Shown: positions 36,383-46,079, numbered from the stretch's first letter. The stretch: 64,000 nt of DNA from Gordonia terrae (GCF_001698225.1 NZ_CP016594.1:4712001-4776000); one strand, 5' to 3'. Program-made: numbers and translations. The notes: generated by a model from the letters alone, not told the origin.

Positions 36383-37696
36383 ATGACCGCCAGTGTTGAC
36401 TCCCCGATCCGCTCCGGCCAGACCGCGTCGCTGAGCCCGGCGCTGAAGCAGGCGACCCCCGTGGTCGTCGACACCGCGGCTGGCTCGTGGATAAGGGGCA
36501 CCGACGGTCGCGACTATCTCGACTTCACCACCGGTATCGGTGTGACCAGCACCGGACACTGCCACCCGCACGTCGTCGCGGCCGCGCAGGCACAGTGCGC
36601 CAAGGTCATCCACGCGCAGTACACCACCGTGATGCACACCCCGCTCCTCGAGCTCACCGCGCGCCTCGGGTCGGTACTGCCCGCCGGACTCGACTCCGTC
36701 TTCTATGCGAACTCCGGTTCCGAGGCCGTCGAAGCCGCTGTCCGCCTGGCGCGGATGGCCACCGCGAAACCCAACATCATCGTGTTCCAGGGTGGTTTCC
36801 ACGGCCGTACCGTCGCGGCGGCCAGCCTGACGACCGCCGGGACGCGTTTCTCCGCAGGCTTCTCCCCGCTGATGAGCGGCGTGCACATGGCACCGTTCCC
36901 GTACGCCTACCGCTACGGCTGGGACACCGACACCGCCGTCGATTTCGCGCTGCGCGAGCTCGACTATCTGCTGCAGTCGCGGGTCGCGCCCAATGACACG
37001 GCCGCCTTCCTCATCGAACCGGTTCTCGGCGACGGTGGATACCTGCCCACCCCGCCGCGCTTCCTCCAGGGTCTGCGGGATCGCGCCGACCGCCATGGCA
37101 TCCTCCTCGTCCTCGACGAGGTGCAGGCGGGATTCGGCCGCACCGGCAAGTTCTGGGGTCACCAGCACGCGGCGGGCCTGACCCCCGACATCCTGATCAC
37201 CGCCAAGGGCCTGGCATCGGGATTCCCGATCTCGGCGATCGCGGCACCGAGGGAGTTGATGAGCAAGGCCTGGCCCGGCTCGCAGGGTGGTACGTACGGG
37301 GGCAACGCCGTGGCGGCGGCCGCCGCGATCGCCACGCTCGACGTGATCGAGTCCGAGGGCCTCGTCGAGAACGCCCGCGTGCGCGGTGAACAGTTGCTCG
37401 CCGGCCTGCGGCAGGTGTGCGCCGCCTTCCCCGGCGTCGGGGACGTCCGCGGCCTGGGACTGATGGCCGGCATCGAGTTCATCACCACCGACGCCGCCGG
37501 GAACACCGCGCCCGACGCGGCGGCCGCGCTCGCCGTGCAGCAGGCCACCACCGCCCAGGGGTTGCTCTCGCTCACGTGCGGTCCGGCGGCCAACGTCGTG
37601 AGACTCATTCCCGCCCTCGTGGTCACGGCCGAGGAGATCGATCTCGGTGTCGCCCGTTTCGGCGCCGCACTCGCCGCGGCGCTCGGCCAGAACTGA
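36383..37696 (+). CDS. Class III PLP aminotransferase (GabT-like), 437 aa
   Basis: This omega-aminotransferase would move an amino group from a terminal amine (GABA, diaminobutyrate or similar) to 2-oxoglutarate or pyruvate, giving a semialdehyde. FYANSGSEAVEAA holds the phosphate-binding loop, GGFHGRT follows, LVLDEVQAGFGRTG carries the PLP Asp, and the PLP lysine is Lys275 in TAKGLASG. It is the first gene of a plus-strand operon that includes an FAD/Fe-S oxidoreductase and a semialdehyde dehydrogenase. A GntR-type operator precedes it. Confidence 0.92.
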   Translation: MTASVDSPIRSGQTASLSPALKQATPVVVDTAAGSWIRGTDGRDYLDFTTGIGVTSTGHCHPHVVAAAQAQCAKVIHAQYTTVMHTPLLELTARLGSVLPAGLDSVFYANSGSEAVEAAVRLARMATAKPNIIVFQGGFHGRTVAAASLTTAGTRFSAGFSPLMSGVHMAPFPYAYRYGWDTDTAVDFALRELDYLLQSRVAPNDTAAFLIEPVLGDGGYLPTPPRFLQGLRDRADRHGILLVLDEVQAGFGRTGKFWGHQHAAGLTPDILITAKGLASGFPISAIAAPRELMSKAWPGSQGGTYGGNAVAAAAAIATLDVIESEGLVENARVRGEQLLAGLRQVCAAFPGVGDVRGLGLMAGIEFITTDAAGNTAPDAAAALAVQQATTAQGLLSLTCGPAANVVRLIPALVVTAEEIDLGVARFGAALAAALGQN

Positions 37697-37710
37697 CAGC
37701 TCGGTCACAC

Positions 37711-40680
37711 ATGCCACGGGTGGACATCGCAGCCGAACTCGCCGAACTCGGTGTCGACGCGGACTCCTCGACGCGTCGCCTCGCCGAATACTCTTACGAC
37801 GCTTCCAATTACCGGGTCCCACCGCTCGCCGTCACCTTCCCCCGCACCGCCACAGAGGTCGCGACGGTGGTCGAATGGTGTCATGACCGCCGGATCCCGG
37901 TGGTTCCCCGCGGTGGCGGAACCTCCATGGGCGGCAACGCGATCGGACCCGGCGTCGTGATCGACCTGTCTCGGCATCTCGACCACGTCCTGTCCGTCGA
38001 CGCCGAATCCGCGACCGCGGTCGCGGGTGCCGGCATCGTCCTGACCACCCTCGCCGCCGACGCACGAGCCGCCACCGGCGGCAGGCTCACCTTCGCGCCG
38101 GACCCGTCGTCGGCGTCGCGCGCGACGCTGGGCGGCGCGATCGGCAACGACGCCTGCGGCAATCACTCGGTCCGACACGGCCGCACCAGCGATCACATCG
38201 TCGAACTCCATCTCGTCACGGCAGAGGGGTTGCTGCTCACCGCAACCCGCGACGGCCTGCGGGCCACCGATCCCGCCGACGCCGCGGCGGGGGCGCGAGC
38301 GGCCGAGATCACCGGGTCGCTGCGTGACCTGGCCGCCGCGAACCTGGCGATCCTGCGCACCCAGCTCGAGACCATTCCGCGACAGGTCTCCGGTTATCAT
38401 CTCGCGAAGCTGCTGCCGGAGAACGGGTTCGACGTGGCGCGCACCCTCGTCGGCAGCGAGGGAACCTGCGCGATCGTCGTGTCGGCGACCGTGACGCTCG
38501 TGCCGGTCCCGACCTCGCAACTCCTGCTGTGCGTGGGCTACCGCTCCCCCGCCGACGCCGCCCGGGACGTCCCGGCGATCCTCCCGTTCGCGCCGTCGGC
38601 CATCGAAGGCATCGACCGTAAGATCGTCGCGACGATGGCGGCGCGACGTGGCCGCGAGTCCGTCGCCGGTCTGCCCGACGGATCCGCATGGCTCTTCATC
38701 GATCTCGACGACCACAGTGCCACCGTGCAGTCGGAGGCCGACGTGCCCGCGACCGCCAAACGCCTTCTGGATCACCTGCGCGCGCAGGGTCGGATGATCG
38801 ACGCAACGGTTGTCGACGACCCGGCCCGCCGCAAGGCACTCTGGCGGGTTCGCGAGGACGGCGCGGGGCTGTCGTCGCGCCTCGCCGATCCCGATGACGA
38901 GAGCATCGGCGACGGTTACGAATCCTGGCCGGGCTGGGAGGACGCCGCCGTCGCACCCGAACGACTCGCCGACTACCTCGACGACTTCGCCGAACTGCTC
39001 GACCGGCACGGCCTCACCGGCGTCATGTACGGGCACTTCGGCGCCGGTTGCATGCACGTGCGGATCACATTCGACCTGCGCTCCCCCGAGGGTCGTGCGG
39101 TGATGGCACGCTTCTGCGCCGAAGCCGCCGAACTCGTGGTGCGCCACGGCGGTTCGCTGTCCGGCGAGCACGGTGACGGGCGGGCCCGATCGGCGCTCCT
39201 GCCCGTCATGTACACCCCGGCGATGATGTCGACCTTCGCCCGGTTCAAGGCGATCTGGGACCCGCACGGAATCCTCAACCCGGGCAGCATCGTCGACCCG
39301 CCCCCGATCACCACCGACCTCGCTCTCGCCGAGGTGCCGCGCCGGAGCTGGCCCACGGCTTTCGATCTCGGACCCGAACTTCCCCTGCTCGACCCGTTCG
39401 TGCACGCCGTACAGGGATGCATCGGCGTGGGGAGGTGCCGTGCGGATTCCGGCGGGGTGATGTGCCCGAGCTACAAGGCCACTCGCGACGAGAAGGACTC
39501 GACCCGCGGCCGGGCGCGCGTGTTGCAGGACATGGTCCGCACCGCGCCGAGCGTCGACGAGGGCTGGCGGTCGACCGATGTCGCCGAGGCCCTGGACCTG
39601 TGCCTGTCCTGCAAGGCCTGTTCCACCGACTGCCCGACCGGCGTCGACATGGCCACCTACAAGTCCGAGTTCCTCCATCACCACTATCGGCGCCGGCTCC
39701 GGCCGCTGTCGCACTACTCCCTCGGCTGGATGCCCGCGTGGTTGTCGGCGGCCGGGCTCACGGCACCGGTCCTCAACCGCGCACTGCGATCCCGGCTCAG
39801 CGGTCTCGCCGCGCGCGCAGGCGGACTCGACCCCCGGCGCACGATGCCCGCGTTCGCCACCCGACGGTCACGGCGCACCCACCTCGGATCGCTCTCCCCC
39901 GTCGATGACAGTTCCTCGGTCGTGCTGTTCGTCGACTCCTTCACCCGCGCCTTCCGGCCGCACGTGGCCACCGCCGTGGCCGAGATCCTCCGAGCCGCCC
40001 ACCCCGTCGACCGTGCGTCGGATCCCGTCGGCTGTACGGCCGACAACTGTTGCGGTCTCACATGGATCTCGACGGGACAGCTGGATCGGGCCCGAAAGGT
40101 GCTGCGTCGCACCGTCGCCGATCTCGACGACGGGACGGACCGGCCGATCGTGGTGGTCGAACCCAGTTGCGCCGCGGCCCTGGCGAAGGATCTGCCCGAA
40201 CTCGTCCCGACGGAGGCCGCACGTCGCGTCGCAGCACGCGTCCGGAGTTTCGCCGCCCACCTTCCCGCACTGCTCGACGCGGGGTGGCGACCACCGCCCC
40301 TACCCGATGAGGTGACGGTGCAGACCCACTGTCACGAGTACTCGGTGTTCGGCGCCCGGGTGGGCGTCGCCGCTCTCGAGGCGCTCGGAATCACCGTGCA
40401 CACCGCAGACGGATGCTGCGGTGTCGCCGGCAACTTCGGCTTCGAGAGAGGGCACTACGAGGTCAGCATGGCCGTCGCCGAGAACAGTCTGGCTCCGGCC
40501 CTGCGGAGCGCCCCCGACCGGCCGGTGATCACCGACGGTTTCAGCTGCGCGATGGCCGTCGAACACCTCGCGACCGTGGACGACGGCCTCTCCCCCGGCC
40601 GTGTCCGCGGAGTCCATCTCGCCGAATTGCTCACCTCAGCACCCGACACAGCCACCGACCTCCGAGGAGTACGACCGTGA
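37711..40680 (+). CDS. Fused FAD-linked oxidase / Fe-S (GlcD-GlcF-like) oxidoreductase, 989 aa
   Basis: The N-terminal half is an FAD_binding_4 oxidase: the PCMH-type segment PRGGGTSMGGNAIGPG around residues 70-85, then the FAD-oxidase C-terminal domain with HGDGRARS. The second half is a ferredoxin-like domain with CLSCKACSTDCP for a 4Fe-4S cluster and a second cysteine set, CIGVGRC...MCP. Two CCG-type motifs (NCCGLTW and GCCGVAGNFG) follow as in GlcF and heterodisulfide reductases. Such fusions oxidise D-2-hydroxyacids (lactate, glycolate, 2-hydroxyglutarate) and pass electrons to the respiratory chain. It overlaps the next gene by four bases. Confidence 0.9.
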   Translation: MPRVDIAAELAELGVDADSSTRRLAEYSYDASNYRVPPLAVTFPRTATEVATVVEWCHDRRIPVVPRGGGTSMGGNAIGPGVVIDLSRHLDHVLSVDAESATAVAGAGIVLTTLAADARAATGGRLTFAPDPSSASRATLGGAIGNDACGNHSVRHGRTSDHIVELHLVTAEGLLLTATRDGLRATDPADAAAGARAAEITGSLRDLAAANLAILRTQLETIPRQVSGYHLAKLLPENGFDVARTLVGSEGTCAIVVSATVTLVPVPTSQLLLCVGYRSPADAARDVPAILPFAPSAIEGIDRKIVATMAARRGRESVAGLPDGSAWLFIDLDDHSATVQSEADVPATAKRLLDHLRAQGRMIDATVVDDPARRKALWRVREDGAGLSSRLADPDDESIGDGYESWPGWEDAAVAPERLADYLDDFAELLDRHGLTGVMYGHFGAGCMHVRITFDLRSPEGRAVMARFCAEAAELVVRHGGSLSGEHGDGRARSALLPVMYTPAMMSTFARFKAIWDPHGILNPGSIVDPPPITTDLALAEVPRRSWPTAFDLGPELPLLDPFVHAVQGCIGVGRCRADSGGVMCPSYKATRDEKDSTRGRARVLQDMVRTAPSVDEGWRSTDVAEALDLCLSCKACSTDCPTGVDMATYKSEFLHHHYRRRLRPLSHYSLGWMPAWLSAAGLTAPVLNRALRSRLSGLAARAGGLDPRRTMPAFATRRSRRTHLGSLSPVDDSSSVVLFVDSFTRAFRPHVATAVAEILRAAHPVDRASDPVGCTADNCCGLTWISTGQLDRARKVLRRTVADLDDGTDRPIVVVEPSCAAALAKDLPELVPTEAARRVAARVRSFAAHLPALLDAGWRPPPLPDEVTVQTHCHEYSVFGARVGVAALEALGITVHTADGCCGVAGNFGFERGHYEVSMAVAENSLAPALRSAPDRPVITDGFSCAMAVEHLATVDDGLSPGRVRGVHLAELLTSAPDTATDLRGVRP

Positions 40681-42194
40681 CCGCCTCAGTGACCGCAACC
40701 CCCCACTCCGCACCCGATGTCGTGTCGCGCGTCAGCACCGATCTCTTCATCGACGGAACATGGACCCCGGCCGCCTCGGGTCAGCGATTCGACGTGGTCA
40801 ACCCGGCCACCGGCGACGTACTCGCCCGAGTGGCCGACGCCGACGCCACCGACGCCCGGCGCGCACTCGAGACCGCGGCGGCACATCAGGCCGACTGGGC
40901 CGCGACCTCGCCCCGCCACCGCAGCGAGATCCTCTACCGCGCACATCAGTTGATCATGGCGCGGGTGGACGAGATCGCCGCGGTGATGACCGCCGAGATG
41001 GGCAAACCCCTCGCCGAGGCCAAGGGCGAGGTTGCCTACGGCGCCGAGTTCTTCCGCTGGTTCGCCGAGGAGGCGGTCCGCATCGGCGGCGACTCCACCA
41101 CCACCGGCGACGGATCGCACCGGATCGTGGTGACCAGGCAGCCGGTGGGGCCGTGCATCCTCATCACGCCGTGGAACTTCCCGCTGGCCATGGGAACCCG
41201 CAAGATCGGTCCGGCGGTCGCGGCCGGCTGCACCATGGTTCTCAAACCGGCCGAGTTGACCCCACTCACCACACTGTTGCTGGCCGACATCCTCGTCGAG
41301 GCGGGTCTGCCGTCGGGGGTGCTGAACGTCGTCACCACCAGCGACCCGTCGACCGTCGTCACCGAGTGGATGGAGAGCGGACTCGCCCGCAAGATCAGCT
41401 TCACCGGGTCGACCGAGGTGGGGAAACTCCTCCTGCGCCAGGCTGCGGGGACGGTCATGCGAACGTCGATGGAACTGGGCGGCAACGCGCCGTTCATCGT
41501 GTGCGCCGACGCGGACATCTCCCGAGCCGTCGACGGACTCATGTTCGCCAAGATGCGCAACATCGGCCAGGCGTGCACGGCCGCCAATCGGGTCTTCGTG
41601 CACCGCAGCGTGATCGACGAGTTCACCGATGCCTTCGCCGCGAAGATGTCCGCGCTGCGGGTGGGTGATGGTGCGGCCGAGGGCGTCCAAGTCGGGCCTC
41701 TCGTCGAATCGAGAGCCGTCGAGAAGGTCTCGGCACTGGTGTCCGACGCCGTGGCGAAGGGCGCCTCGGTCGTCTGCGGGGGCGAGAACCCGGCCGGCCC
41801 GGGCTTCTTCTATCCGCCGACCGTCCTGACGGATGTCGGGCTCGACGCGGATCTCACGCGCACCGAGATCTTCGGACCCGTCGCCGCGATCATCCCGTTC
41901 GGCGACGCCGACGACCCGGGCGATCCCGCGGCCGACGACGAGGTCCTCGCGCTGGCCAACGACACCCCATGGGGGCTGGTCGGTTATCTGTTCAGCCAGG
42001 ACGTCGACCGCTGCGCCAGACTGTCGGCTGCGCTGGAAACCGGTATGGTCGGGGTCAACACCGGCGCCGTGTCCAATCCGGCAGCCCCGTTCGGGGGTGT
42101 CAAGGAGTCCGGACTCGGCCGCGAAGGCGGACGCGTGGGCATCGAGGAGTTCCTCGACGTGAAATACACGGCCACGCCGATTCCCCGTCGCTGA
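40677..42194 (+). CDS. gabD: NAD(P)-dependent (succinate-)semialdehyde dehydrogenase, 505 aa
   Basis: This aldehyde dehydrogenase is of the succinate-semialdehyde/GabD type. TPWNFPLAM, the cofactor motif FTGSTEVGK, the general base Glu266 in MELGGNAPF and the nucleophile Cys300 in GQACTAANR are present, with PFGGVKESGLGREGG at the C-terminus. GTG 40677 overlaps the preceding stop. It follows the omega-aminotransferase by two genes, so together they convert an omega-amino acid to a dicarboxylate. Aspartate semialdehyde is an alternative substrate if the pathway is ectoine-like. The symbol is by similarity. Confidence 0.88.
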   Translation: MTASVTATPHSAPDVVSRVSTDLFIDGTWTPAASGQRFDVVNPATGDVLARVADADATDARRALETAAAHQADWAATSPRHRSEILYRAHQLIMARVDEIAAVMTAEMGKPLAEAKGEVAYGAEFFRWFAEEAVRIGGDSTTTGDGSHRIVVTRQPVGPCILITPWNFPLAMGTRKIGPAVAAGCTMVLKPAELTPLTTLLLADILVEAGLPSGVLNVVTTSDPSTVVTEWMESGLARKISFTGSTEVGKLLLRQAAGTVMRTSMELGGNAPFIVCADADISRAVDGLMFAKMRNIGQACTAANRVFVHRSVIDEFTDAFAAKMSALRVGDGAAEGVQVGPLVESRAVEKVSALVSDAVAKGASVVCGGENPAGPGFFYPPTVLTDVGLDADLTRTEIFGPVAAIIPFGDADDPGDPAADDEVLALANDTPWGLVGYLFSQDVDRCARLSAALETGMVGVNTGAVSNPAAPFGGVKESGLGREGGRVGIEEFLDVKYTATPIPRR

Positions 42195-42240
42195 CAACAC
42201 TTCCCGGAACCAGTCCCGTTCAGACAGGAGCGCGAAGACC

Positions 42241-43434
42241 ATGTACCTGGGGGCTCAGCTCTTCACCGACAGCGAGTACGAACAGCGCCTGACCCGAGTC
42301 CGTGAGCTCATGGACCGACAGGGTCTGTCGGCGATCATCGTCACCGATCCGGCCAACATCTTCTATCTGATCGGGTACAACGCCTGGTCGTTCTACACCC
42401 CGCAGATGCTGTTCGTGCCGATCGACGGCGAGATGGTCTTCTACGCCCGCGAGATGGATGCGCATGGCGCACACCGCACGACGTGGTTGTCCGCCGACCA
42501 GATCGTCGGCTATCCGGAGAGCTACGTCCACCGGCCGCACCTGCACCCGTTCGACTGGGTCGCCTGGTCGTTGCGTCAGCGTCACCTCATCGCCCCGGCG
42601 TCCAACACCGGGTCGGTGGGCCTGGAGATGGACTCGCACTTCTTCTCCCCCAAGGCCTACCGCGCGCTCTTCAACGCGATCCCGGAGTGGAAGCTCGTCG
42701 ACAACTTCGAACTCGTCAACTGGGTACGATCGGTCAAGTCCGAAGCCGAGGTGCAGCTCATGCGCCAGGCGGGCATGGTCTGCTCGAAGGCGATGCGCGC
42801 CGCCATCGACACCATCGACATCGGTGTCCGGCAATGCGATGCGGCGGCGGCCATCTCGCAGGCGCAGATCACCGGGACCCCGGAGTACGGCGGCGACTAC
42901 CCGGCGATCGTCCCGATGATGCCCACCGGCGCGGCGGCCGACACCCCCCATCTCACCTGGCATCAGGGAACTTTCGCCGAAGACGAGGCGGTGGTCATCG
43001 AATTGACCGGTGCGCACAGCCGATACCACTGCCCGCTCGCCCGCACGGTTTCGCTGGGCACCCCGAGCAAGGACCTCGACTACGTCGCCAAAGCAACCGC
43101 CGAGGGGTTGAACAACGTGCTGGAGGCCATCAAACCGGGCGTGGCCACCCGCGAACTCGCCTCCACGTGGAACTGGACGCTCGCGAAGTACGGCCTCGAG
43201 AAACCCTCACGTCTGGGTTATTCGATCGGGATCGGCTATCCGCCCGACTGGGGTGAGCGCACCATCAGCATCCGAAGCGAGGACGAGTCGGTGCTCGAGA
43301 CCAACATGACCTTCCACATTGTCTGCGGAATGTGGATGGACAACTACGGTTTCGAGTTGTCCGAGTCGGTGCGCGTCAGCCCGACCGGCGTCGAGACCTT
43401 CACCGACTTCCCCCGCGAACTGATCCAGAAGTAG
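42241..43434 (+). CDS. M24-family (creatinase-fold) hydrolase, ectoine hydrolase DoeA/EutD-like, 397 aa
   Basis: The fold is creatinase/aminopeptidase P, but the metal ligands of true M24 peptidases appear lost. The usual Asp of the first metal motif is Glu254 in VVIELTGAHSRYHCPLARTVSLG (around residues 252-274), and the second Asp is replaced by Cys/Pro. This is the pattern of ectoine hydrolases, which work metal-free with an active-site Glu at about this position. The N-terminal NIFYLIGYNAWSFY and C-terminal NMTFHIVCGMWMDNYGFELSE segments also resemble DoeA. Ring opening of ectoine or a related cyclic amidine is the best guess. It follows the dehydrogenase by 46 bp with a CAGGAG site. Confidence 0.82.
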   Translation: MYLGAQLFTDSEYEQRLTRVRELMDRQGLSAIIVTDPANIFYLIGYNAWSFYTPQMLFVPIDGEMVFYAREMDAHGAHRTTWLSADQIVGYPESYVHRPHLHPFDWVAWSLRQRHLIAPASNTGSVGLEMDSHFFSPKAYRALFNAIPEWKLVDNFELVNWVRSVKSEAEVQLMRQAGMVCSKAMRAAIDTIDIGVRQCDAAAAISQAQITGTPEYGGDYPAIVPMMPTGAAADTPHLTWHQGTFAEDEAVVIELTGAHSRYHCPLARTVSLGTPSKDLDYVAKATAEGLNNVLEAIKPGVATRELASTWNWTLAKYGLEKPSRLGYSIGIGYPPDWGERTISIRSEDESVLETNMTFHIVCGMWMDNYGFELSESVRVSPTGVETFTDFPRELIQK

Positions 43435-43491
43435 CCACAAACCATGCCCCCTGAGAGTCGACCCCAACACAACGACCGAGCACAACCCTGA

Positions 43492-43532
43492 TCCCTGAGG
43501 TGCGAGGAGCGCAAGCGACGAGCCACGAAGGG
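43492..43532. repeat. 41-bp dispersed repeat, second copy
   Basis: These 41 bases are identical to 13101-13141, the left arm of the hairpin near purA. Here the element lies between the M24 gene and the class I aminotransferase gene, with no right arm, and the downstream gene's GAGGTGA ribosome site follows 10 bp later. No transposase is nearby. Confidence 0.9.
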
Positions 43533-43551
43533 CGAGAGACGAGGTGACGAG

Positions 43552-44790
43552 ATGACCACAACCGAAACCGCCTACCAGAACCGGCATTCGGCACCGACAC
43601 TGCCGCTGGCGGGCCGCGCCAAGGACCTCGTCGGCTCGATGATCGACTCGTCGACCTCGCTGCTGGCCGCCCAGTCCCACGACATCGTGCGTTTCGCGAT
43701 GGGTTCGCCGGCGGACGAGGCCGTGCCGGCCGACGAGTTCCGGCAGATCGCCGGGGAGATCCTGGACAACACGTCGTTCACCTACGGGGCGACGGAGGGC
43801 GAGCCCCGACTGCTGCAGCTCCTCGTCGACTATCTGGCCACGACTCCCGATCCGTCGTCCCTGGACCGGCTGGTCATCACCACCGGGGGAATGCAGGGAC
43901 TCGACCTCGCCTGCAAGCTGTTCGTCGACCCCGGCGACCTGGTCGTCGTCGAGTCCCCGACGTACACCAACGGCAGCGCCACCGCGCTGTCGTATGGCGC
44001 GCAACTGCTCGAGGTGCCCGTCGACGACGACGGCATGCAGGTCGATCAGTTGGAGGCGCTGGTTGCTCGTACCCGTCAGACGCCCAAGGCGATCTACACC
44101 ATCCCGACGTTCCAGAATCCGTCCGGCGTCACCATGTCCGAGGAACGACGCCGCGAGCTGCTGCGGCTGGCGCACACCTGGGGGTCGGTGATCATCGACG
44201 ACGACCCGTACGGGTTGCTGCGGTTCGCCGGCACCGACATCCCGACCTTCCAGACCCTGAGTCCCGGTGATCCGCTGATCTTCTCGGTGCGCACCTTCTC
44301 CAAGATCCTCGCCCCGGGCTGGCGGGTCGGCTGGGTCGACGCCGATCCGTCACTGCGTCAACTGCTCATCAACGGCAAGCAGGCGATGGACACCTGCACC
44401 AACGTGCCCAACCAGCACATCGTCGCGGAGTACATCGCACGCGGCGGTCTCGAGGACCACCTCGCCGGGATCCGGGTGCTGTACCGGGAGCGCAAGAACG
44501 CCATGCTCGACGCCATCGGGCGTCATCTGGGCGATCGGGTGGTGACCACGAATCCCGAGGGCGGCTTCTTCCTGTGGGTCACGCTGCGCGACGAGTTCGC
44601 CGAGATCGACACGCGGGAACTCTTCGAGGTCGCCCTCGCCGACGGGGTCGCGTTCATCCCCGGACCCGCGCTGTCACCGGGCGGCCGCTTCCGCAATTCG
44701 ATGCGTCTGTGTTTCGCGTCGAGCACGCCCGAGCGAATCGACGAGGGTGTTCGACGTCTCACGGCCAGTCTTGAGAAGATGGCCGGGTGA
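43552..44790 (+). CDS. Class I/II PLP aminotransferase (2-aminoadipate transaminase-like), 412 aa
   Basis: This fold-type I aminotransferase resembles the catalytic domain of MocR proteins and LysN, without a DNA-binding domain. FTYGATEGEPRLLQLL, TTGGMQGLDLACKLF, PTFQNPSGVTM and the PLP lysine Lys251 in RTFSKILAPGWRVGW are diagnostic. It would transaminate an alpha-amino acid. Its ATG follows GAGGTGA and its stop overlaps the M20 deacylase start (GTGA), so the two proteins are made together, consistent with deacylation followed by transamination. Confidence 0.9.
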   Translation: MTTTETAYQNRHSAPTLPLAGRAKDLVGSMIDSSTSLLAAQSHDIVRFAMGSPADEAVPADEFRQIAGEILDNTSFTYGATEGEPRLLQLLVDYLATTPDPSSLDRLVITTGGMQGLDLACKLFVDPGDLVVVESPTYTNGSATALSYGAQLLEVPVDDDGMQVDQLEALVARTRQTPKAIYTIPTFQNPSGVTMSEERRRELLRLAHTWGSVIIDDDPYGLLRFAGTDIPTFQTLSPGDPLIFSVRTFSKILAPGWRVGWVDADPSLRQLLINGKQAMDTCTNVPNQHIVAEYIARGGLEDHLAGIRVLYRERKNAMLDAIGRHLGDRVVTTNPEGGFFLWVTLRDEFAEIDTRELFEVALADGVAFIPGPALSPGGRFRNSMRLCFASSTPERIDEGVRRLTASLEKMAG

Positions 44791-46022
44791 GTGGTGAACA
44801 GGACCTGACCGCAGCCGAGTCCGCAGTACTCGGTTTCATCGACGAGGCCGCCATCACCTCGCTCACCTCGGCCCTGGTCGAGGCGCCCAGCGAAAATCCC
44901 GGCGGCACCGAATCGGCCGCGGTCGCGGTGCTCGGCAACGCCTGCCGCGCGCTCGGTTTCGAGGTCACGACGCATGAGGTGGCCCCCGGGAGACCCAATC
45001 TCGTCGCCACCGTGGGTGCCGGGACAGCACCGGGATTGATGTTCCTCGGTCATTCGGACGTGGTCCCGGCCGGACCCAACTGGTCGGCCGACCCGTACAC
45101 GGTCCGCATCCGCGACGGCCGCATCTACGGTCGCGGTGCCACCGACATGAAGGGTGGACTCGCCGCCGTCGTCGCGGCGATGAGCGCGCTGACTCGGACT
45201 CCTGAGGTCGGCACCGACCTCGCCGGACCGGTCCGACTGGTGTGCACGGTCGACGAGGAGGAGCACGGAATCGGAGTGCGGGACTTCGTGAGCCGTCCCG
45301 CCGATCATGAGTTCCTCGGTTGCGTGGTCGCCGAACCCACCGCCATGCAGGTCGTCCGCGGCTGCCGCGGCGCGTCGTACATCGAGATCGAGGTGACCGG
45401 ACGCGCCGCGCATTCCGGACGCCCCGCGGACGGACGCAGCGCCATCGACGCCGCCGCCGCCATCGTCGAGATCATCCGCGTGGACGCCGCGCGACTGGCC
45501 GGGAACTCCGACGACCTGCTCGGCCACGGCACCTGGAATGTCGGGACGATCGCGGGCGGGCAGGGCATCTCGGTGGTCGCACCGGGTTGTTCGCTGGGCA
45601 TCGACCGGCGACTGATGCCCGACGAGGACCCGCATCGGATCGCCGAGATGCTCCGAACCACGATCCGCGAGAAGGGGATAGACACCGACGGCATCACCGT
45701 AGACGTCCGGGTGACCATGGAGATGCCCGGTTTCGCCACCGACGCCGCACATCCGCTCGTCACCACGGCCGTCGGCGCGGTCATCGATGCCGGTGCCGAC
45801 ACGTCGGTCGGCGGCTGGACCGCCGCCTGTGACGGCGGGTTCGTCAGCCGCGACCTCGGCGTCCCGTCGATCGTCCTCGGTCCGGGCAACATCAACACCG
45901 ACGCCCATCAGCCCGACGAGTCGGTGGCCATCGCCGATCTGGTCATCGCGGCGAGAGCGTACGCCCTCGCCGCGATGCGATTACTCGGCTCATCCGCCGG
46001 TCAAGCCGGCTCCGCCGGTTGA
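44787..46022 (+). CDS. M20-family peptidase/deacylase (ArgE/DapE-like), 411 aa
   Basis: This di-zinc amidohydrolase removes an acyl group from an amino acid or splits a small peptide. FLGHSDVVPAG carries the first zinc His and Asp, GRGATDMKGG the bridging Asp, DEEEHG the catalytic Glu pair and AEPTAM the next ligand; a dimerisation domain lies around residues 200-300. In an ectoine-like route it would take the place of the usual N-acetyl-diaminobutyrate deacetylase, which belongs to another family. The final ten residues and the stop codon are encoded inside a short repeat element (46010-46071). Confidence 0.9.
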   Translation: MSGEQDLTAAESAVLGFIDEAAITSLTSALVEAPSENPGGTESAAVAVLGNACRALGFEVTTHEVAPGRPNLVATVGAGTAPGLMFLGHSDVVPAGPNWSADPYTVRIRDGRIYGRGATDMKGGLAAVVAAMSALTRTPEVGTDLAGPVRLVCTVDEEEHGIGVRDFVSRPADHEFLGCVVAEPTAMQVVRGCRGASYIEIEVTGRAAHSGRPADGRSAIDAAAAIVEIIRVDAARLAGNSDDLLGHGTWNVGTIAGGQGISVVAPGCSLGIDRRLMPDEDPHRIAEMLRTTIREKGIDTDGITVDVRVTMEMPGFATDAAHPLVTTAVGAVIDAGADTSVGGWTAACDGGFVSRDLGVPSIVLGPGNINTDAHQPDESVAIADLVIAARAYALAAMRLLGSSAGQAGSAG

Positions 46023-46071
46023 GCCCAGCTCCGCCGGTTGAGCCCAGCTCCGCCGGTTGAGCCTGTCGAAG
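46010..46071. repeat. Three tandem 19-bp units of a GGTTGAGC-type dispersed repeat
   Basis: The unit CTCCGCCGGTTGAGCCCAG occurs at 46010-46028, 46029-46047 and, with a changed end leading into CGAAG, 46048-46066. The first unit supplies the TGA stop of the M20 gene. Related GGTTGAGC...CGAA sequences lie at 51121-51152 and, on the other strand, 53088-53176. It separates the convergent M20 and MHS transporter genes. Confidence 0.85.
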
Positions 46072-46079
46072 CCCCCCGC

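Noticed and set aside
36041..42242. Long minus-strand frames opposite the aminotransferase, FAD/Fe-S and dehydrogenase genes
   Set aside because: Antisense shadows of well-supported enzymes; no ribosome sites or recognisable motifs.
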